59,011 nt of DNA from JAZGDL01 sp036477795. Its GTDB lineage: Bacteria > Planctomycetota > Phycisphaerae > UBA1845. The notes below the pieces were generated by a model. That model worked only from the letters and a program-made list of their open reading frames with translations, ran no database searches and was not told the origin of the DNA. The first letter of the stretch is position 1, and the number at the start of each line of letters is the position of its first letter. Location of the stretch: the NCBI GenBank assembly GCA_036477795.1, contig JAZGDL010000180.1, positions 1 through 59,011 of the forward strand. Reading direction: 5' to 3'. Of this stretch, positions 25,995-35,014 are shown piece after piece. Position numbers and translations under genes: made by a program.

Positions 25995-28900
25995 TCACTC
26001 GCACCCGGCGCGCGCCGCATTCATTCGGAGCAGATTCGTAAGCACTCGTTGGTCCACTTCCCTGCGTCGTTCGGCCAGGTCGTGATCGTCTGGTAGCGGT
26101 TGCCCGGCGCCCGTATCAATCCACACCTCAGCCCAGTCCTCGGACCACCCGCCTTCTCTGTCGACCAACGCATACGCCGCCAGAACACCCCGGTCCAGCT
26201 TTTCGTGGGCCAGCTTAAGCCACGTCGGACGCTGGTTGTACAGGTTGGTAAGCGTACGCTTCTTGAGGTTCTTGTCCTTCGCAGCGCGAGCCATGATGGC
26301 CGACTGGCGGATCAGCGCCCGGGCCTCCTGGGCAACGTCGGCGAAATCGTCTTCCGCGTCGACCACCTGGGCGATCGGTTCTATCCACTCGGGAGGGTTG
26401 AGCCACCGCTCCCGCTGCGCGTTGAGTTCTTTAGCCACCTCGCTTATTCGCTGGTGCGCCTCGTGCTTAGTCGGCTCGCTGCCCGGAGGCCAGGGAAGTG
26501 GAAACGTCTCGAAACACGTGGTCGGCGTGTACCGGAAACCCGATTCCGCCTCGCGTAGCTGTGTTCCCATTCGTCGCGCCCACAGCTCATGAATTGAGCT
26601 GTGCAGTACGCCGAAAAAGTAGTCGTCCGATCGGGCAAATGCAATCAGTTGGTGGTCGGGAAGAACCCGTGAGTCAAGCAAAACAAATAGTCGGAATTTC
26701 GTCAAGTTCGGAGTAGCGACATACCGCTTCAGCACTTCTATTTGCTTTCGCATGTGGGGTCGAGGGCGCTGATGAATCCACCAGGGAACTCCTGTTGCAT
26801 CGCCCGAGCGGGCCGTCTTCCGCATCGGACGGACGTTGTCCCGAATGTATTCAAATGGCTGTTCGAAGGAGCTTGCCTCGTCCAACGCCGTCCCCGGGGG
26901 AAAATCAACGATCCACATTGCGCGCCACCTGCGCGTTAAGTCCAGACCATTGACCCAAGGACGCACGACTTCGGCGTTTGGCCTCCCATTTGGGTTGGGC
27001 GACCGTAAGAACCGTAAAGCCGCCTCTATGTTCACGTCAAAGGGACCGACCTTGGTATCGCCCATGAAGGCGATTGATTTGTTTTTCGCTATTATTTGAG
27101 CAGAGCTTGTGTAAGCTCCGTGTGTCAGATTGGGATTGATATGTTCGACGAATTTGCCGTCCAGGCGGCGCTGCGCCTGCTCGCCGCTGTCGATACCGAT
27201 GATCGACACATGTACTGCTGCGCCGTCGAGAATCCACTTCCGGTCGGACCAGGCCATGAAGATGTCGCCGGTTTCCTTGATCCGCTCAAGTACTGTGCGA
27301 TTACTCCCCCCTCGTATCCCTTGAGTCCCCAGGAGGCCCGCCCGCACGTCGGAGTCATGCTCAATCGCACGTCTCGCGAGCTCGAACCAGTAGCAGCAAA
27401 GGTCCGACGTGTTGGGCAGGTCAAAAGCTTTGAACATGGCATCGATGTAGTCATCCTCAAGGCCTTGCTGCCGAAACAACTTGGACCCCAGAAACGGCGG
27501 ATTCCCGATGATGAAATCGGCATCTTGCCAGTCGGCTGGTTTGGGGTTGTCGGGATCGGACCGATCCAAAATTGCGTCGCGGCATTCGATGGATTGAAGC
27601 GGTTCCAGGATCGGTTTTCGGATGCCCTGAATGTAGCCGTTGTCACGCATCCATTGCAGATACCCGATCCAGATTACCACCTGGGCCAACTCGGCGGCGT
27701 AGGTGTTGATCTCAATACCGTGGAGCTGCGTTGGTCGTACCAGGGGAAAGAGCCCCACGCTTATCTCCTGGCGGGCTGCGTAGGTAATGACCTGTTTCTC
27801 CAGGTCGAGCAGTTGCTGGATCGCAAGGTAAAGGAAATTCCCCGAACCGCAGGCGGGGTCGAGAACTCGGACGGACGCCAGCCGCTCGACGAAATCCCGC
27901 AGGAGCTTGTGAATTTGCTTGTCGATTTTCTTTTGAGTCTGCTCGGTCTTAACCCTGGCCCGTCGTTGGATCTGGTTTTCCACTTCGGCGCGAACTTCAT
28001 CCCACTCGCTGCGGAGCGGTGCCATCACCACCGGCTCGACGACGAGCATAATGTCCTCACGACTGGTGTAGTGCGCACCGATTTGGGCCCGCGTGTTGGG
28101 ATCGAGAGACCGCTCGAACAACGTTCCGAAGACGGCTGGCTCCACGCTTCCCCAGTCCTGCCGCGCCGCAGTAAGCAGCACGTCGATCTCGTCCTCGGTC
28201 AGTTCCAGGGCCGGAGCATCGTCAAATAGGCTGCCATTGAAATGCGAGATATCGTCAACTCCGAAACTTCCGCCCGTGTTCATCTGCGCGAAAAGCCCGG
28301 TCAACGCGGTCGCCAGCCGTTCGGGGCTCGACTTGCGGCTCTTGAGCAGCCGCTCGAACAGGTTGGGGGGTAGAAGCTCGACGTCTTCGGCGAACAAGCA
28401 GAACATGCATTTCATCAGGAAATGGGCGGTGGTGTGCGGATCGTGATCACGGTCTCGAAGAGCCTGGGCAAGCGTACCGATCTGTTGGGCGACCTCCTGG
28501 GTGACGGCCTCGGCAGTGATCGTCGGCTTGAAGGAATCAGGCGCGGTGAACACTCTACGCAACAGGGCGAGTGACTCCGGCGTGTCCAGCTCGGGCAGTT
28601 CGACGACGTGTAGCTGCTTGGCTGTCCCGGTGAAGTTGGTGTGAATCTCGGTGTGGTTGATGTCGCTGACGATCAGCAGTGGTGGGTTTTCGAGGGCTTC
28701 ACGATATTGGCAAAGCTGTCGGTAGGCTTCAATCAGGTCGGCGTGTTTCTTGCCTTTGCGTTTGTATTCCCACGCGAACTTGCCCTTCCACCACACGTCG
28801 GCAAAGCCGCGCTCCCCGCGCGAGCCCTTCGAGGCCGGACCGGTCACGGGCACGCCTTTTTCAAACGTATACTCCGCCCCTGTTGCGTCATGTTCGGCGG

Positions 28901-29027
28901 GGGTTGGCTGCCCGAGCATTCGACACAGGTCGATGAAGTGCTCCTGGCTGGCTGCGCGTTCCGGAAGTCTGACCTTGGACCACTTGGCGACGAATTGGGC
29001 CGGCGTTAGCTGTATCGACATGGCCAT
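25995..29027 (-). CDS. MmeI-type (type IIL) restriction-modification enzyme
   Basis: This is a 1010-aa fusion of nuclease, helical linker, adenine methyltransferase and specificity domain. The nuclease motif is intact: Asp77-X9-Glu87-Tyr-Lys89 in GFADVWWKGKFAWEYK, the MmeI-like D-X9-EXK. The helical spacer (about 170-330) is followed by YTSREDIMLVVEP, the AdoMet motif LDPACGSGNFLYL (389-401) and the catalytic IIGNPPFLGSK (506-516) of N6-adenine methylases. The target-recognition part follows, with a C-terminal HELWARRMG and TPTTCFETFPLPWPP near 830-870. Type IIL enzymes cut outside the site and methylate one strand for host protection, so no separate methylase is needed. The length fits the family and no frameshift is seen. 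It belongs with the Septu-like pair in a defence island. Confidence 0.9.
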   Translation of the reverse strand: MAMSIQLTPAQFVAKWSKVRLPERAASQEHFIDLCRMLGQPTPAEHDATGAEYTFEKGVPVTGPASKGSRGERGFADVWWKGKFAWEYKRKGKKHADLIEAYRQLCQYREALENPPLLIVSDINHTEIHTNFTGTAKQLHVVELPELDTPESLALLRRVFTAPDSFKPTITAEAVTQEVAQQIGTLAQALRDRDHDPHTTAHFLMKCMFCLFAEDVELLPPNLFERLLKSRKSSPERLATALTGLFAQMNTGGSFGVDDISHFNGSLFDDAPALELTEDEIDVLLTAARQDWGSVEPAVFGTLFERSLDPNTRAQIGAHYTSREDIMLVVEPVVMAPLRSEWDEVRAEVENQIQRRARVKTEQTQKKIDKQIHKLLRDFVERLASVRVLDPACGSGNFLYLAIQQLLDLEKQVITYAARQEISVGLFPLVRPTQLHGIEINTYAAELAQVVIWIGYLQWMRDNGYIQGIRKPILEPLQSIECRDAILDRSDPDNPKPADWQDADFIIGNPPFLGSKLFRQQGLEDDYIDAMFKAFDLPNTSDLCCYWFELARRAIEHDSDVRAGLLGTQGIRGGSNRTVLERIKETGDIFMAWSDRKWILDGAAVHVSIIGIDSGEQAQRRLDGKFVEHINPNLTHGAYTSSAQIIAKNKSIAFMGDTKVGPFDVNIEAALRFLRSPNPNGRPNAEVVRPWVNGLDLTRRWRAMWIVDFPPGTALDEASSFEQPFEYIRDNVRPMRKTARSGDATGVPWWIHQRPRPHMRKQIEVLKRYVATPNLTKFRLFVLLDSRVLPDHQLIAFARSDDYFFGVLHSSIHELWARRMGTQLREAESGFRYTPTTCFETFPLPWPPGSEPTKHEAHQRISEVAKELNAQRERWLNPPEWIEPIAQVVDAEDDFADVAQEARALIRQSAIMARAAKDKNLKKRTLTNLYNQRPTWLKLAHEKLDRGVLAAYALVDREGGWSEDWAEVWIDTGAGQPLPDDHDLAERRREVDQRVLTNLLRMNAARAGCE

Positions 29028-29090
29028 AGAATACGATGCGGACCGCGTGTGGTCTAACTGCGAGCTCCTTCAGGCACCATTCAGGGAATT

Positions 29091-29909
29091 GTAACAAGCG
29101 AATCGCCTCTCTTGGTCGTCAGTTAAACTCCCGTGCGGCGCGGATGCAGTAACGTTCTTCTTCTGCGACAACATGAAACGCACCGTCATCGATGCCGACG
29201 AGCCCGAGCCGGACCCCGATCCTGGCCCCTTGGACCTTGAGGGCAACGACCGGGTAATGAATGGTCGCGTGGACATGGGGGCCTTCGAGTTCCACGACTT
29301 CGGTGTGTGTGGCAACAAAATCGTCGAGCCCGGTGAAGACTGCGACCCGCCGAACGGCGTCACCTGCGACAACGATTGCCAGATTCTTGAGGATGCTGAC
29401 GGCGACGGCGTGGTGGACAAGCTCGACGTGTGCGACAACACGCCGCCCGACACGCCGGTGGACACCACGGGACGGCCTATCGGTGACCTGGACTGCGACG
29501 TGGACTTGGTGGGCTACTCACTGCTTCAGGCGGCATTCACCGGCGTTTTGCCTTGAGTCGATCTTAGCTGCCGCCTCAACCACCGCGCTATCTCCAACCG
29601 CCGGAAGCGGGCGCCGAAAGCAGCCGCCGGACCGATGCGAGATTCTCGGGCGTCTCGGTGCCGACCGTCTCGGAGTGGGGCGTTATCGTTTGGGCACTGG
29701 CGATTCTGACGCCCGGAACGCTTGTCCTGCAGCCGTACCGCCCGGCGTTGGACGACGCCCAGCTGCGTGAGCTTGGCGTCATAGCACTCAAATGGGTTCG
29801 AGCTTGTCGCGTAGTGATACCGAGGTTTGCCACCTGGAAAGCGGTTGTCATCAGAAGGATACGCCTCCAGGACGTGTTAGAATTGCTAGTATTCGGGTCG
29901 GCCGAATAA
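29091..29909 (+). pseudogene. C-terminal remnant of a secreted dockerin/IPTL-CTERM protein
   Basis: Only the end of a gene remains. The frame open over 29173-29556 encodes VMNGRVDMGAFEF (a typical end of parallel beta-helix surface proteins), a Myxo-type Cys-rich motif (VEPGEDCDPPNGVTCDNDCQ) and a dockerin-like LDCDVDLVGYSLLQAAFTG, then stops. An isolated sorting tail, VPTVSEWGVIVWALAILTPG, follows at 29658 in another open stretch and runs on into unrelated sequence to 29909. The upstream beta-helix region is missing, and the restriction-enzyme gene lies directly before it. The tail lacks the usual Arg-rich end. Confidence 0.65.
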
Positions 29910-29972
29910 TGACAACCTACGGCATGTGACCAAACCCGGAGCACGCGGCGGCCAAGATTAAGATCGGACGCA

Positions 29973-30566
29973 ATGCAAGGGATCGAGACCATGCAATACG
30001 AAGTTGCGCCAGTCATCGAGGAGGTCGAAATCTTCATGGCCACCGTTGACGACGCGCTGCCGCTGCCGCGAATCGCTGCGGAATTCGTCCACTTCCTCGT
30101 TCTTGCAACCGGCGCGCAGCGAGTGGTCGAGATCGGTACGAGCTACGGATACAGCGGTCTTTGGATCGCGTCGGCGCTGGCGGAAACCAGCGGGACGCTG
30201 ATCACTGTTGATCACGAGGAGCGCAAGAGTGGGGCGGCGCGTCAGTACTTCGAATCGGCTGGCCTGGGCGGCCGCATCGAGATCCAGACCGGCAAAGCTG
30301 AGCATGTCCTGAAATCAATCACCGGTCCAATCGATTTCGTTCTCAATGACGCTGACAAGGAGAATTGCATTCGCTACGTTGAGTTGCTGGCAGACAAGCT
30401 CGCCGATCGCGCCGTAATCTTGACGGACAATATCGACACACACCGCGCACAATTGGCGGAGTTCATCGAATGGATAGACCTTCACCCGAATTTCGAGTCG
30501 GTTTCACTACCCCTAGGCAACGGTATGGAATTCTCGGTCCATCATAAGGGTGGAGTTCGTCGATGA
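29973..30566 (+). CDS. O-methyltransferase family 3 protein
   Basis: This is a 197-aa class I AdoMet-dependent O-methyltransferase of the caffeoyl-CoA/catechol type. ATG 29973 or 29991 could be the start. The AdoMet site is VVEIGTSYGYSGLWIA, followed by LITVDHEERKSGAARQYFES and the metal/acid segment DFVLNDADKEN, then AVILTDNIDTH. In the family the Asp and Asn residues of these last motifs bind the divalent metal. The protein is shorter than many relatives (about 220 aa) but covers the core fold. It stands alone; no substrate is suggested by neighbours. It lies immediately after secreted-protein debris. Confidence 0.82.
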   Translation: MQGIETMQYEVAPVIEEVEIFMATVDDALPLPRIAAEFVHFLVLATGAQRVVEIGTSYGYSGLWIASALAETSGTLITVDHEERKSGAARQYFESAGLGGRIEIQTGKAEHVLKSITGPIDFVLNDADKENCIRYVELLADKLADRAVILTDNIDTHRAQLAEFIEWIDLHPNFESVSLPLGNGMEFSVHHKGGVRR

Positions 30567-30799
30567 ATCGGCCTGCTGTCAGCGACGCCGTTTCGCCGCA
30601 GGCAGATTTCGGACCAGGCCTGGTCGTTGAAGTTGTTTTGCCGGCTTGAGCGCGGCTTGGCGAATCCGACCTGCAGGCACCTCCGCCACCTCAGTGGTGA
30701 CGATCGCAAACGTGCGGAAGAGTACCCCGACATAGGGTACATTCCCTGAAACACGTCACGGTGTCACTTGGGCCCGACCCCGTGAGGTGAAATGCGACC

Positions 30800-32173
30800 T
30801 CAGCACGCTCCGACGGCGCTCGACTGCGTCGAGTGACCTTTGCCGGCCCACTCAGTGACGCCGCCTGTCATGCTGCGCACGTTTCGGTAGCCCATCGCCT
30901 TGAGTAACAGCGTCGAACTCATGGAGGTCTTCCCGACGTTGCAGACCATGACGATTGGGGTGTCCCGTTCGGTCGGCAGCTCGCTCTCGCGCTGGGCCAG
31001 CGCGCCCATCGGAATGTTGACCGAACCGGTAATGTGCAGTTTGGCGAACATCTCGGGGGGGCGCACGTCTACCACCAGCGGCTTTTCGGACACCTGAAGC
31101 TCTCGGCTCAGGTCGTCCACCAGGATCGAATCGTACGGGTTCTTCTTCAGCTTCTCCACCAGCATGGCGACGAACTGATCGTTCGGGCTGGGCCCGGCGC
31201 TCTGGCCCTTTTTTTCCACTGGGCATATGTGCGGGAAGTGCCGCCGGAAAGAGGAGGGGTACTTGAACGCGTTGTCAGCGAACATCACGATCGCAATCGT
31301 TCCCGGCTCGTCGCGCACCGTACGCAGCGCCCCGACCAGGGCCATGCCCGAGCTGGGGCCGGCGATAATGCTCTCCTCACGGTTGAGCCGCAGGCACATC
31401 TCAAACGCCTCGCGGTTCGTCACTTCGATCGTTTTGTCGTATTGGTCTGGGCGGTAGAGTTTAGTTTGAGTGAGCTGCTTCAAACTGCGTACGCCCGGGA
31501 TATCGTGTCCTTCCTCGGGATAGACGCCGATCACCTTGATGTCGGCGCCATTTTCCTTGAGGAACTTACCGGTGCCGGTGATCGTGCCGCAGGTACCGAG
31601 CCCGGCTATGAAGTGAGTCACCTTCCCCTGCGTTTGCCTCCAAACCTCCGGCCCAGTCGTGCGGTAATGGCTATCCGGATTAGCTTCGTTCTCGTACTGG
31701 TTCAACATGCGGTAGTCGGGCTGCATACTGGCCGTCTTCATCGCCTCGGCGATGGCCCCCTCCGGGGCGCCCGGTGCAGGACAGAGCGTGTCGTCCAGTT
31801 CGACGACGTCGCTGCCGAAGAAACGCAGGACAGTCCGCTTCTCCAGCGGAATGGCGACCGAGAGCGGCGTCTGCAGCGGATAGCCCTTCGCATTGCCAAT
31901 CATCGCCAGCGCCAGGCCCGTGTTTCCCGAAGTCGGCTCCACGAGCCTATTGCCCGCGCCGAGCACCCCTCGCTCCTCCGCATCTCTAACCATATTCGCT
32001 GCGATTCGGTCCTTCACTGCGCCGAATGGGTTGTACCACTCAAGCTTGGCAAAGACCTGCGCGTGCTCGAACGGCACCACCTTGTTGAGCCGGACCAGCG
32101 GCGTTGGATTCTCCTTGCTGGACAGAAGACCGAGAATCGATTCGTATACCCGAAGCGTGTGGTCGTTAGCCAT
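30800..32173 (-). CDS. Cysteine synthase-rhodanese fusion
   Basis: This is a 457-aa two-domain protein. Residues 1-330 form a fold type II PLP enzyme of the cysteine synthase/cystathionine beta-synthase group: FGAVKDRIAAN with PLP Lys54, EPTSGNTGLALAMIGNAKGY, and a phosphate-binding HFIAGLGTCGTITGTGKFL. Residues about 360-450 are a rhodanese domain, LVVDVRPPEMFAKLHITGSV and VMVCNVGKTSMSST with the active-site Cys. The fusion suggests transfer of sulfur between cysteine or serine substrates and a persulfide carrier. No CysE, sulfur carrier or regulator gene adjoins it. The lone position between unrelated genes gives little functional context, but both catalytic sites look complete. Confidence 0.85.
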   Translation of the reverse strand: MANDHTLRVYESILGLLSSKENPTPLVRLNKVVPFEHAQVFAKLEWYNPFGAVKDRIAANMVRDAEERGVLGAGNRLVEPTSGNTGLALAMIGNAKGYPLQTPLSVAIPLEKRTVLRFFGSDVVELDDTLCPAPGAPEGAIAEAMKTASMQPDYRMLNQYENEANPDSHYRTTGPEVWRQTQGKVTHFIAGLGTCGTITGTGKFLKENGADIKVIGVYPEEGHDIPGVRSLKQLTQTKLYRPDQYDKTIEVTNREAFEMCLRLNREESIIAGPSSGMALVGALRTVRDEPGTIAIVMFADNAFKYPSSFRRHFPHICPVEKKGQSAGPSPNDQFVAMLVEKLKKNPYDSILVDDLSRELQVSEKPLVVDVRPPEMFAKLHITGSVNIPMGALAQRESELPTERDTPIVMVCNVGKTSMSSTLLLKAMGYRNVRSMTGGVTEWAGKGHSTQSSAVGAC

Positions 32174-33288
32174 GGCGCCCCGTACTATAGCTCAAGTGCC
32201 GCAGCAATTCCACTGCTTGTGCCCTATCTTGGTCGACCCCGTAGTGCCCAAATATACGAACGAGCGTAAGTCGCTTGCGTGCCACAAGTTACAACTCGAG
32301 CATATAGCGCTGTAGAATCGCGCTTATGAACGTGCTCCAACAATGGCAACTTCTTCTCGTGACGCTGCCTTGATGTGTCAACCGACAGCGGCAAGACGTG
32401 ATCGCTTATATCCAGGAGGTGTGTTCGTCCACCGATTTTCGCGCCGCATACGGGCGCTCCTAACGCCTTACAAGGAGTTATGCTAGAGCCTCCAATCCAT
32501 GCATCGCTCGCAAACCACCTACCTTAGTATGTATGTGAACAGCTACGAGCGTAGTTGCGGTCGAGGAAGCGTCAATCGTAGATGCCCGCAGGAATGCCCG
32601 AAACCGTGGTTTTTGGCACCGATAGCGTTTTAGCGACCCACAGGGGCTCGAAACGCATGCGCGTAGGCTCCTTCGATCGAACCGTTTATCGCGACGACAT
32701 GGACCGCCAGGTAGTAGCGGCCTTGAAGGAAGCTGGTCATACCAACGCGGCGAGCGAACTGCGCCGCTTCCAGAAGAATCGGGAGGATGCGTCGGGAGGC
32801 TATTACTTTGTGCCCAGACCGAGCACAGCACAGCTGGCTCACCAACCGCAGGCGCCGGTTACGATCGAGCCGCCACCCACGACAGGCAGAATCAGTCGCT
32901 CCCAACCTTCCAACGCTATCGCAAACGAACCAGCTACCAACACGACGCCGATCGCAATGTAGATGATCCGCGCGGTCTTACCCAGATTCGGTCTAATCTT
33001 CATGGCATCCAACGCCAACCATATAACACGACCACAGGCCCGCCAGGAATTCCTTCCAGCCGAGATTTCCCATTTGGTACCACCGAAACCGCGATCCTAC
33101 CGAATCGATAGGCCGACGCCAAGCGCAAGCTGACATTTTCCTGCGAATTCCTTCTTCTCAACGCCAGAGCCGGTCCATTTCTCTTTGTCGGAACGCTACG
33201 GCAGGCGTTTGACCGAGCCCGCCAGAGAGACCAGCAGAAGCTGCCATGGTTGTAGTAGGGAGTTCATAGATGCGATTCAATACCGCCG
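32174..33288. other. Long gene-poor region
   Basis: I see no convincing gene over 1.1 kb. One plus-strand frame (32582-32962, 126 codons) contains MDRQVVAALKEAGHTNAASEL and then a Pro-rich, low-complexity tail; it may be a remnant of a membrane or hypothetical protein. Base composition is lower in GC than in neighbouring genes. The right end meets the first copy of the terminator repeat at 33289. Confidence 0.4.
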
Positions 33289-33367
33289 CGTTCATGGCAT
33301 AAAAAACCCCGATTGCGCGGTGCAACCGGGGTGTGACTACCGTTTGCGTGAGCCGAGCGTCGTGGGC
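33289..33367 (-). terminator. Terminator-bearing repeat, copy 1
   Basis: On the minus strand CCCCGGTTGC...GCAATCGGGG (33307-33331) forms a 10-pair stem with one G-U pair and is followed by six T. It lies about 190 nt after the stop of the amidohydrolase gene. The 79-nt segment is about 85 percent identical to 38311-38389. Confidence 0.75.
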
Positions 33368-33518
33368 ATTCCAGCAGTGTTTTAGCTCGTCGGGCTTGCT
33401 TCACGGAGGTCGTCATCCACCGCTCCCTGTCACCCCGCCGCAGATTGGAAGCGCTACCCGGGATCCGTGGTCTTCATTCCTGTCTTGGGGCGCGTTTGAG
33501 TATTTGGCGACGACGGGA

Positions 33519-34946
33519 TCAAGGTTCGTATAGTCGGCCGTCGTGGATGACGTAGCGGATCGACCGCACGTGCGAAATATCGTCAATCGGGTTCTCGGTC
33601 AGTACAACAAGATGGGCGAGGCGGCCAACGTCGACCACTCCCAGAAGTTCCTCGAAGCCGAGAATGCGGGCTGAATTGATCGTGCCCATCTGGAGGGCCT
33701 CCAGTGGTGTCGCGCCGCCGAATTCGACGATCAATTCGAGCTCCCGGTGGACCGATTCGCCGGGAGGAACACCGTCCACAGGAAAGTCCGTTCCAATGCC
33801 GAGGAGTCCGCCGTCGCGATGAAACCGCACGGCCAACTTGGCGGATTCGACCATTGCCTTGCGAAACTCGTCGATGACGTTCTGGTCGAGGGAGATCATG
33901 TCGTGGCCGCCGGACGCGGTAATTTTTTCGAGTACTACCAGTGTCGGGACCCATGCCGTTTCATTCTCCAGGAATGTTTTCATCAAGCGATCGAGCTTGG
34001 CCGTATCGACATTCTTCCAGTACCATGCTGCTTGAACCAAGCCCACTTGGCCTGGTGCGTTCCCCGCATCGTCGCGCAAACAGGAGTAGGCGATGCTGGT
34101 CGCATGTTCGACGCTGTCCATACCGAGCACGGCTGCGCGGTGTGGTGGAACCTCGTTGGCGTGACCGCATACCTTCATGCCGAACTTCCGTGCGGTATCG
34201 ACTATCATGCGAAGTGAGTCTTCGTCCATGCGATTGTAAGCCTTGATCCACCGGACACCGAGCAGCGCTTCCTTACGCACCCACGCGGCGGCGGTGCTCG
34301 GATCGCCGAAGCCGAGCATCGTGCGCTGCCGTTCTTTCTCCAGGATCGAGCTCGCAACTATCATGGTCGGGCCGGCCAGCGTTCCGCTGTTCACTTGTGC
34401 GGCCCACAGCAGAGCGGACTCGCTGTTGAACGGAAGAGCCCGGATTGTCGTTACGCCGGCGTTCAGCAGGAGGCGTAGGGCTTCGTCCGGCGCGGGGGCA
34501 GCAGGGAACAGACGCGATTTCGGCATCACATGGGCATGCAGATCGAACAGCCCGGGGATTACGTACAACCCGCTCGCATCGACAACTTTCATACGCTTCG
34601 ACGGTTTATCCGTGCCGATCGATTGGATTCGGTCACCGGCAATGACAATGTAAACGTTCTCGCGGACTACTCCGGTGTGGATGTCGATCACGTCTACGCC
34701 GCGGAGCATCCACGGCGGGTCCACCTGTCGCCGTATGAACCAAGATTGCATGGCCCAATCCGGCAATTGCCCGAACGATCTCATTCGGAGTTTCGGCCGT
34801 CCGGGCTCTTCCGGCGGAGCTTCTTGCGAGGGTTGGACACCTGGATCGACGGCTACGCTTGCGTTTCCTGCCGAGACGAGCCCCGCGCTCATTCCACTCC
34901 AGATGACTGCTGCGAAATAGACCAACAAGTCTTGCCGACGTCTCAT
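33519..34946 (-). CDS. Secreted amidohydrolase (imidazolonepropionase-like)
   Basis: ATG 34946 (GGAG 8 nt upstream) gives 475 aa with an N-terminal signal sequence, RRRQDLLVYFAAVIWSGMSA. The metal-dependent hydrolase fold is shown by VIPGLFDLHAHVM (HxH), RWIKAYNRMDE (bridging Lys), KVCGHANEV and DSVEHATS (metal His residues), and GIGTDFPV (catalytic Asp). The C-terminus returns to the small beta domain with VGRLAHLVVLTENP. Homologues are exported hydrolases acting on peptides, prolidase-type substrates or cyclic amides; substrate unknown. It follows the serine hydrolase gene on the same strand by 68 nt, so the two are probably an operon. Confidence 0.88.
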   Translation of the reverse strand: MRRRQDLLVYFAAVIWSGMSAGLVSAGNASVAVDPGVQPSQEAPPEEPGRPKLRMRSFGQLPDWAMQSWFIRRQVDPPWMLRGVDVIDIHTGVVRENVYIVIAGDRIQSIGTDKPSKRMKVVDASGLYVIPGLFDLHAHVMPKSRLFPAAPAPDEALRLLLNAGVTTIRALPFNSESALLWAAQVNSGTLAGPTMIVASSILEKERQRTMLGFGDPSTAAAWVRKEALLGVRWIKAYNRMDEDSLRMIVDTARKFGMKVCGHANEVPPHRAAVLGMDSVEHATSIAYSCLRDDAGNAPGQVGLVQAAWYWKNVDTAKLDRLMKTFLENETAWVPTLVVLEKITASGGHDMISLDQNVIDEFRKAMVESAKLAVRFHRDGGLLGIGTDFPVDGVPPGESVHRELELIVEFGGATPLEALQMGTINSARILGFEELLGVVDVGRLAHLVVLTENPIDDISHVRSIRYVIHDGRLYEP

Positions 34947-35014
34947 AAGACACTCTCCGTTGGATTCAAGGTAATCAGACGCCCAAGCCCGTCTCGTCTG
35001 CGGCACCGTCTTGC

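Noticed and set aside
27096..28229. Plus-strand 377-codon frame opposite the MmeI-type enzyme
   Set aside because: It lies wholly within a gene with intact catalytic motifs on the other strand and shows no domain.
15000..29100. Complete prophage
   Set aside because: No capsid, portal, terminase, tail or lysis gene was seen; only integration and replication genes are present.
31034..32269. Plus-strand 411-codon frame opposite the cysteine synthase fusion
   Set aside because: It is a shadow of a clear two-domain enzyme, with no recognisable motif.
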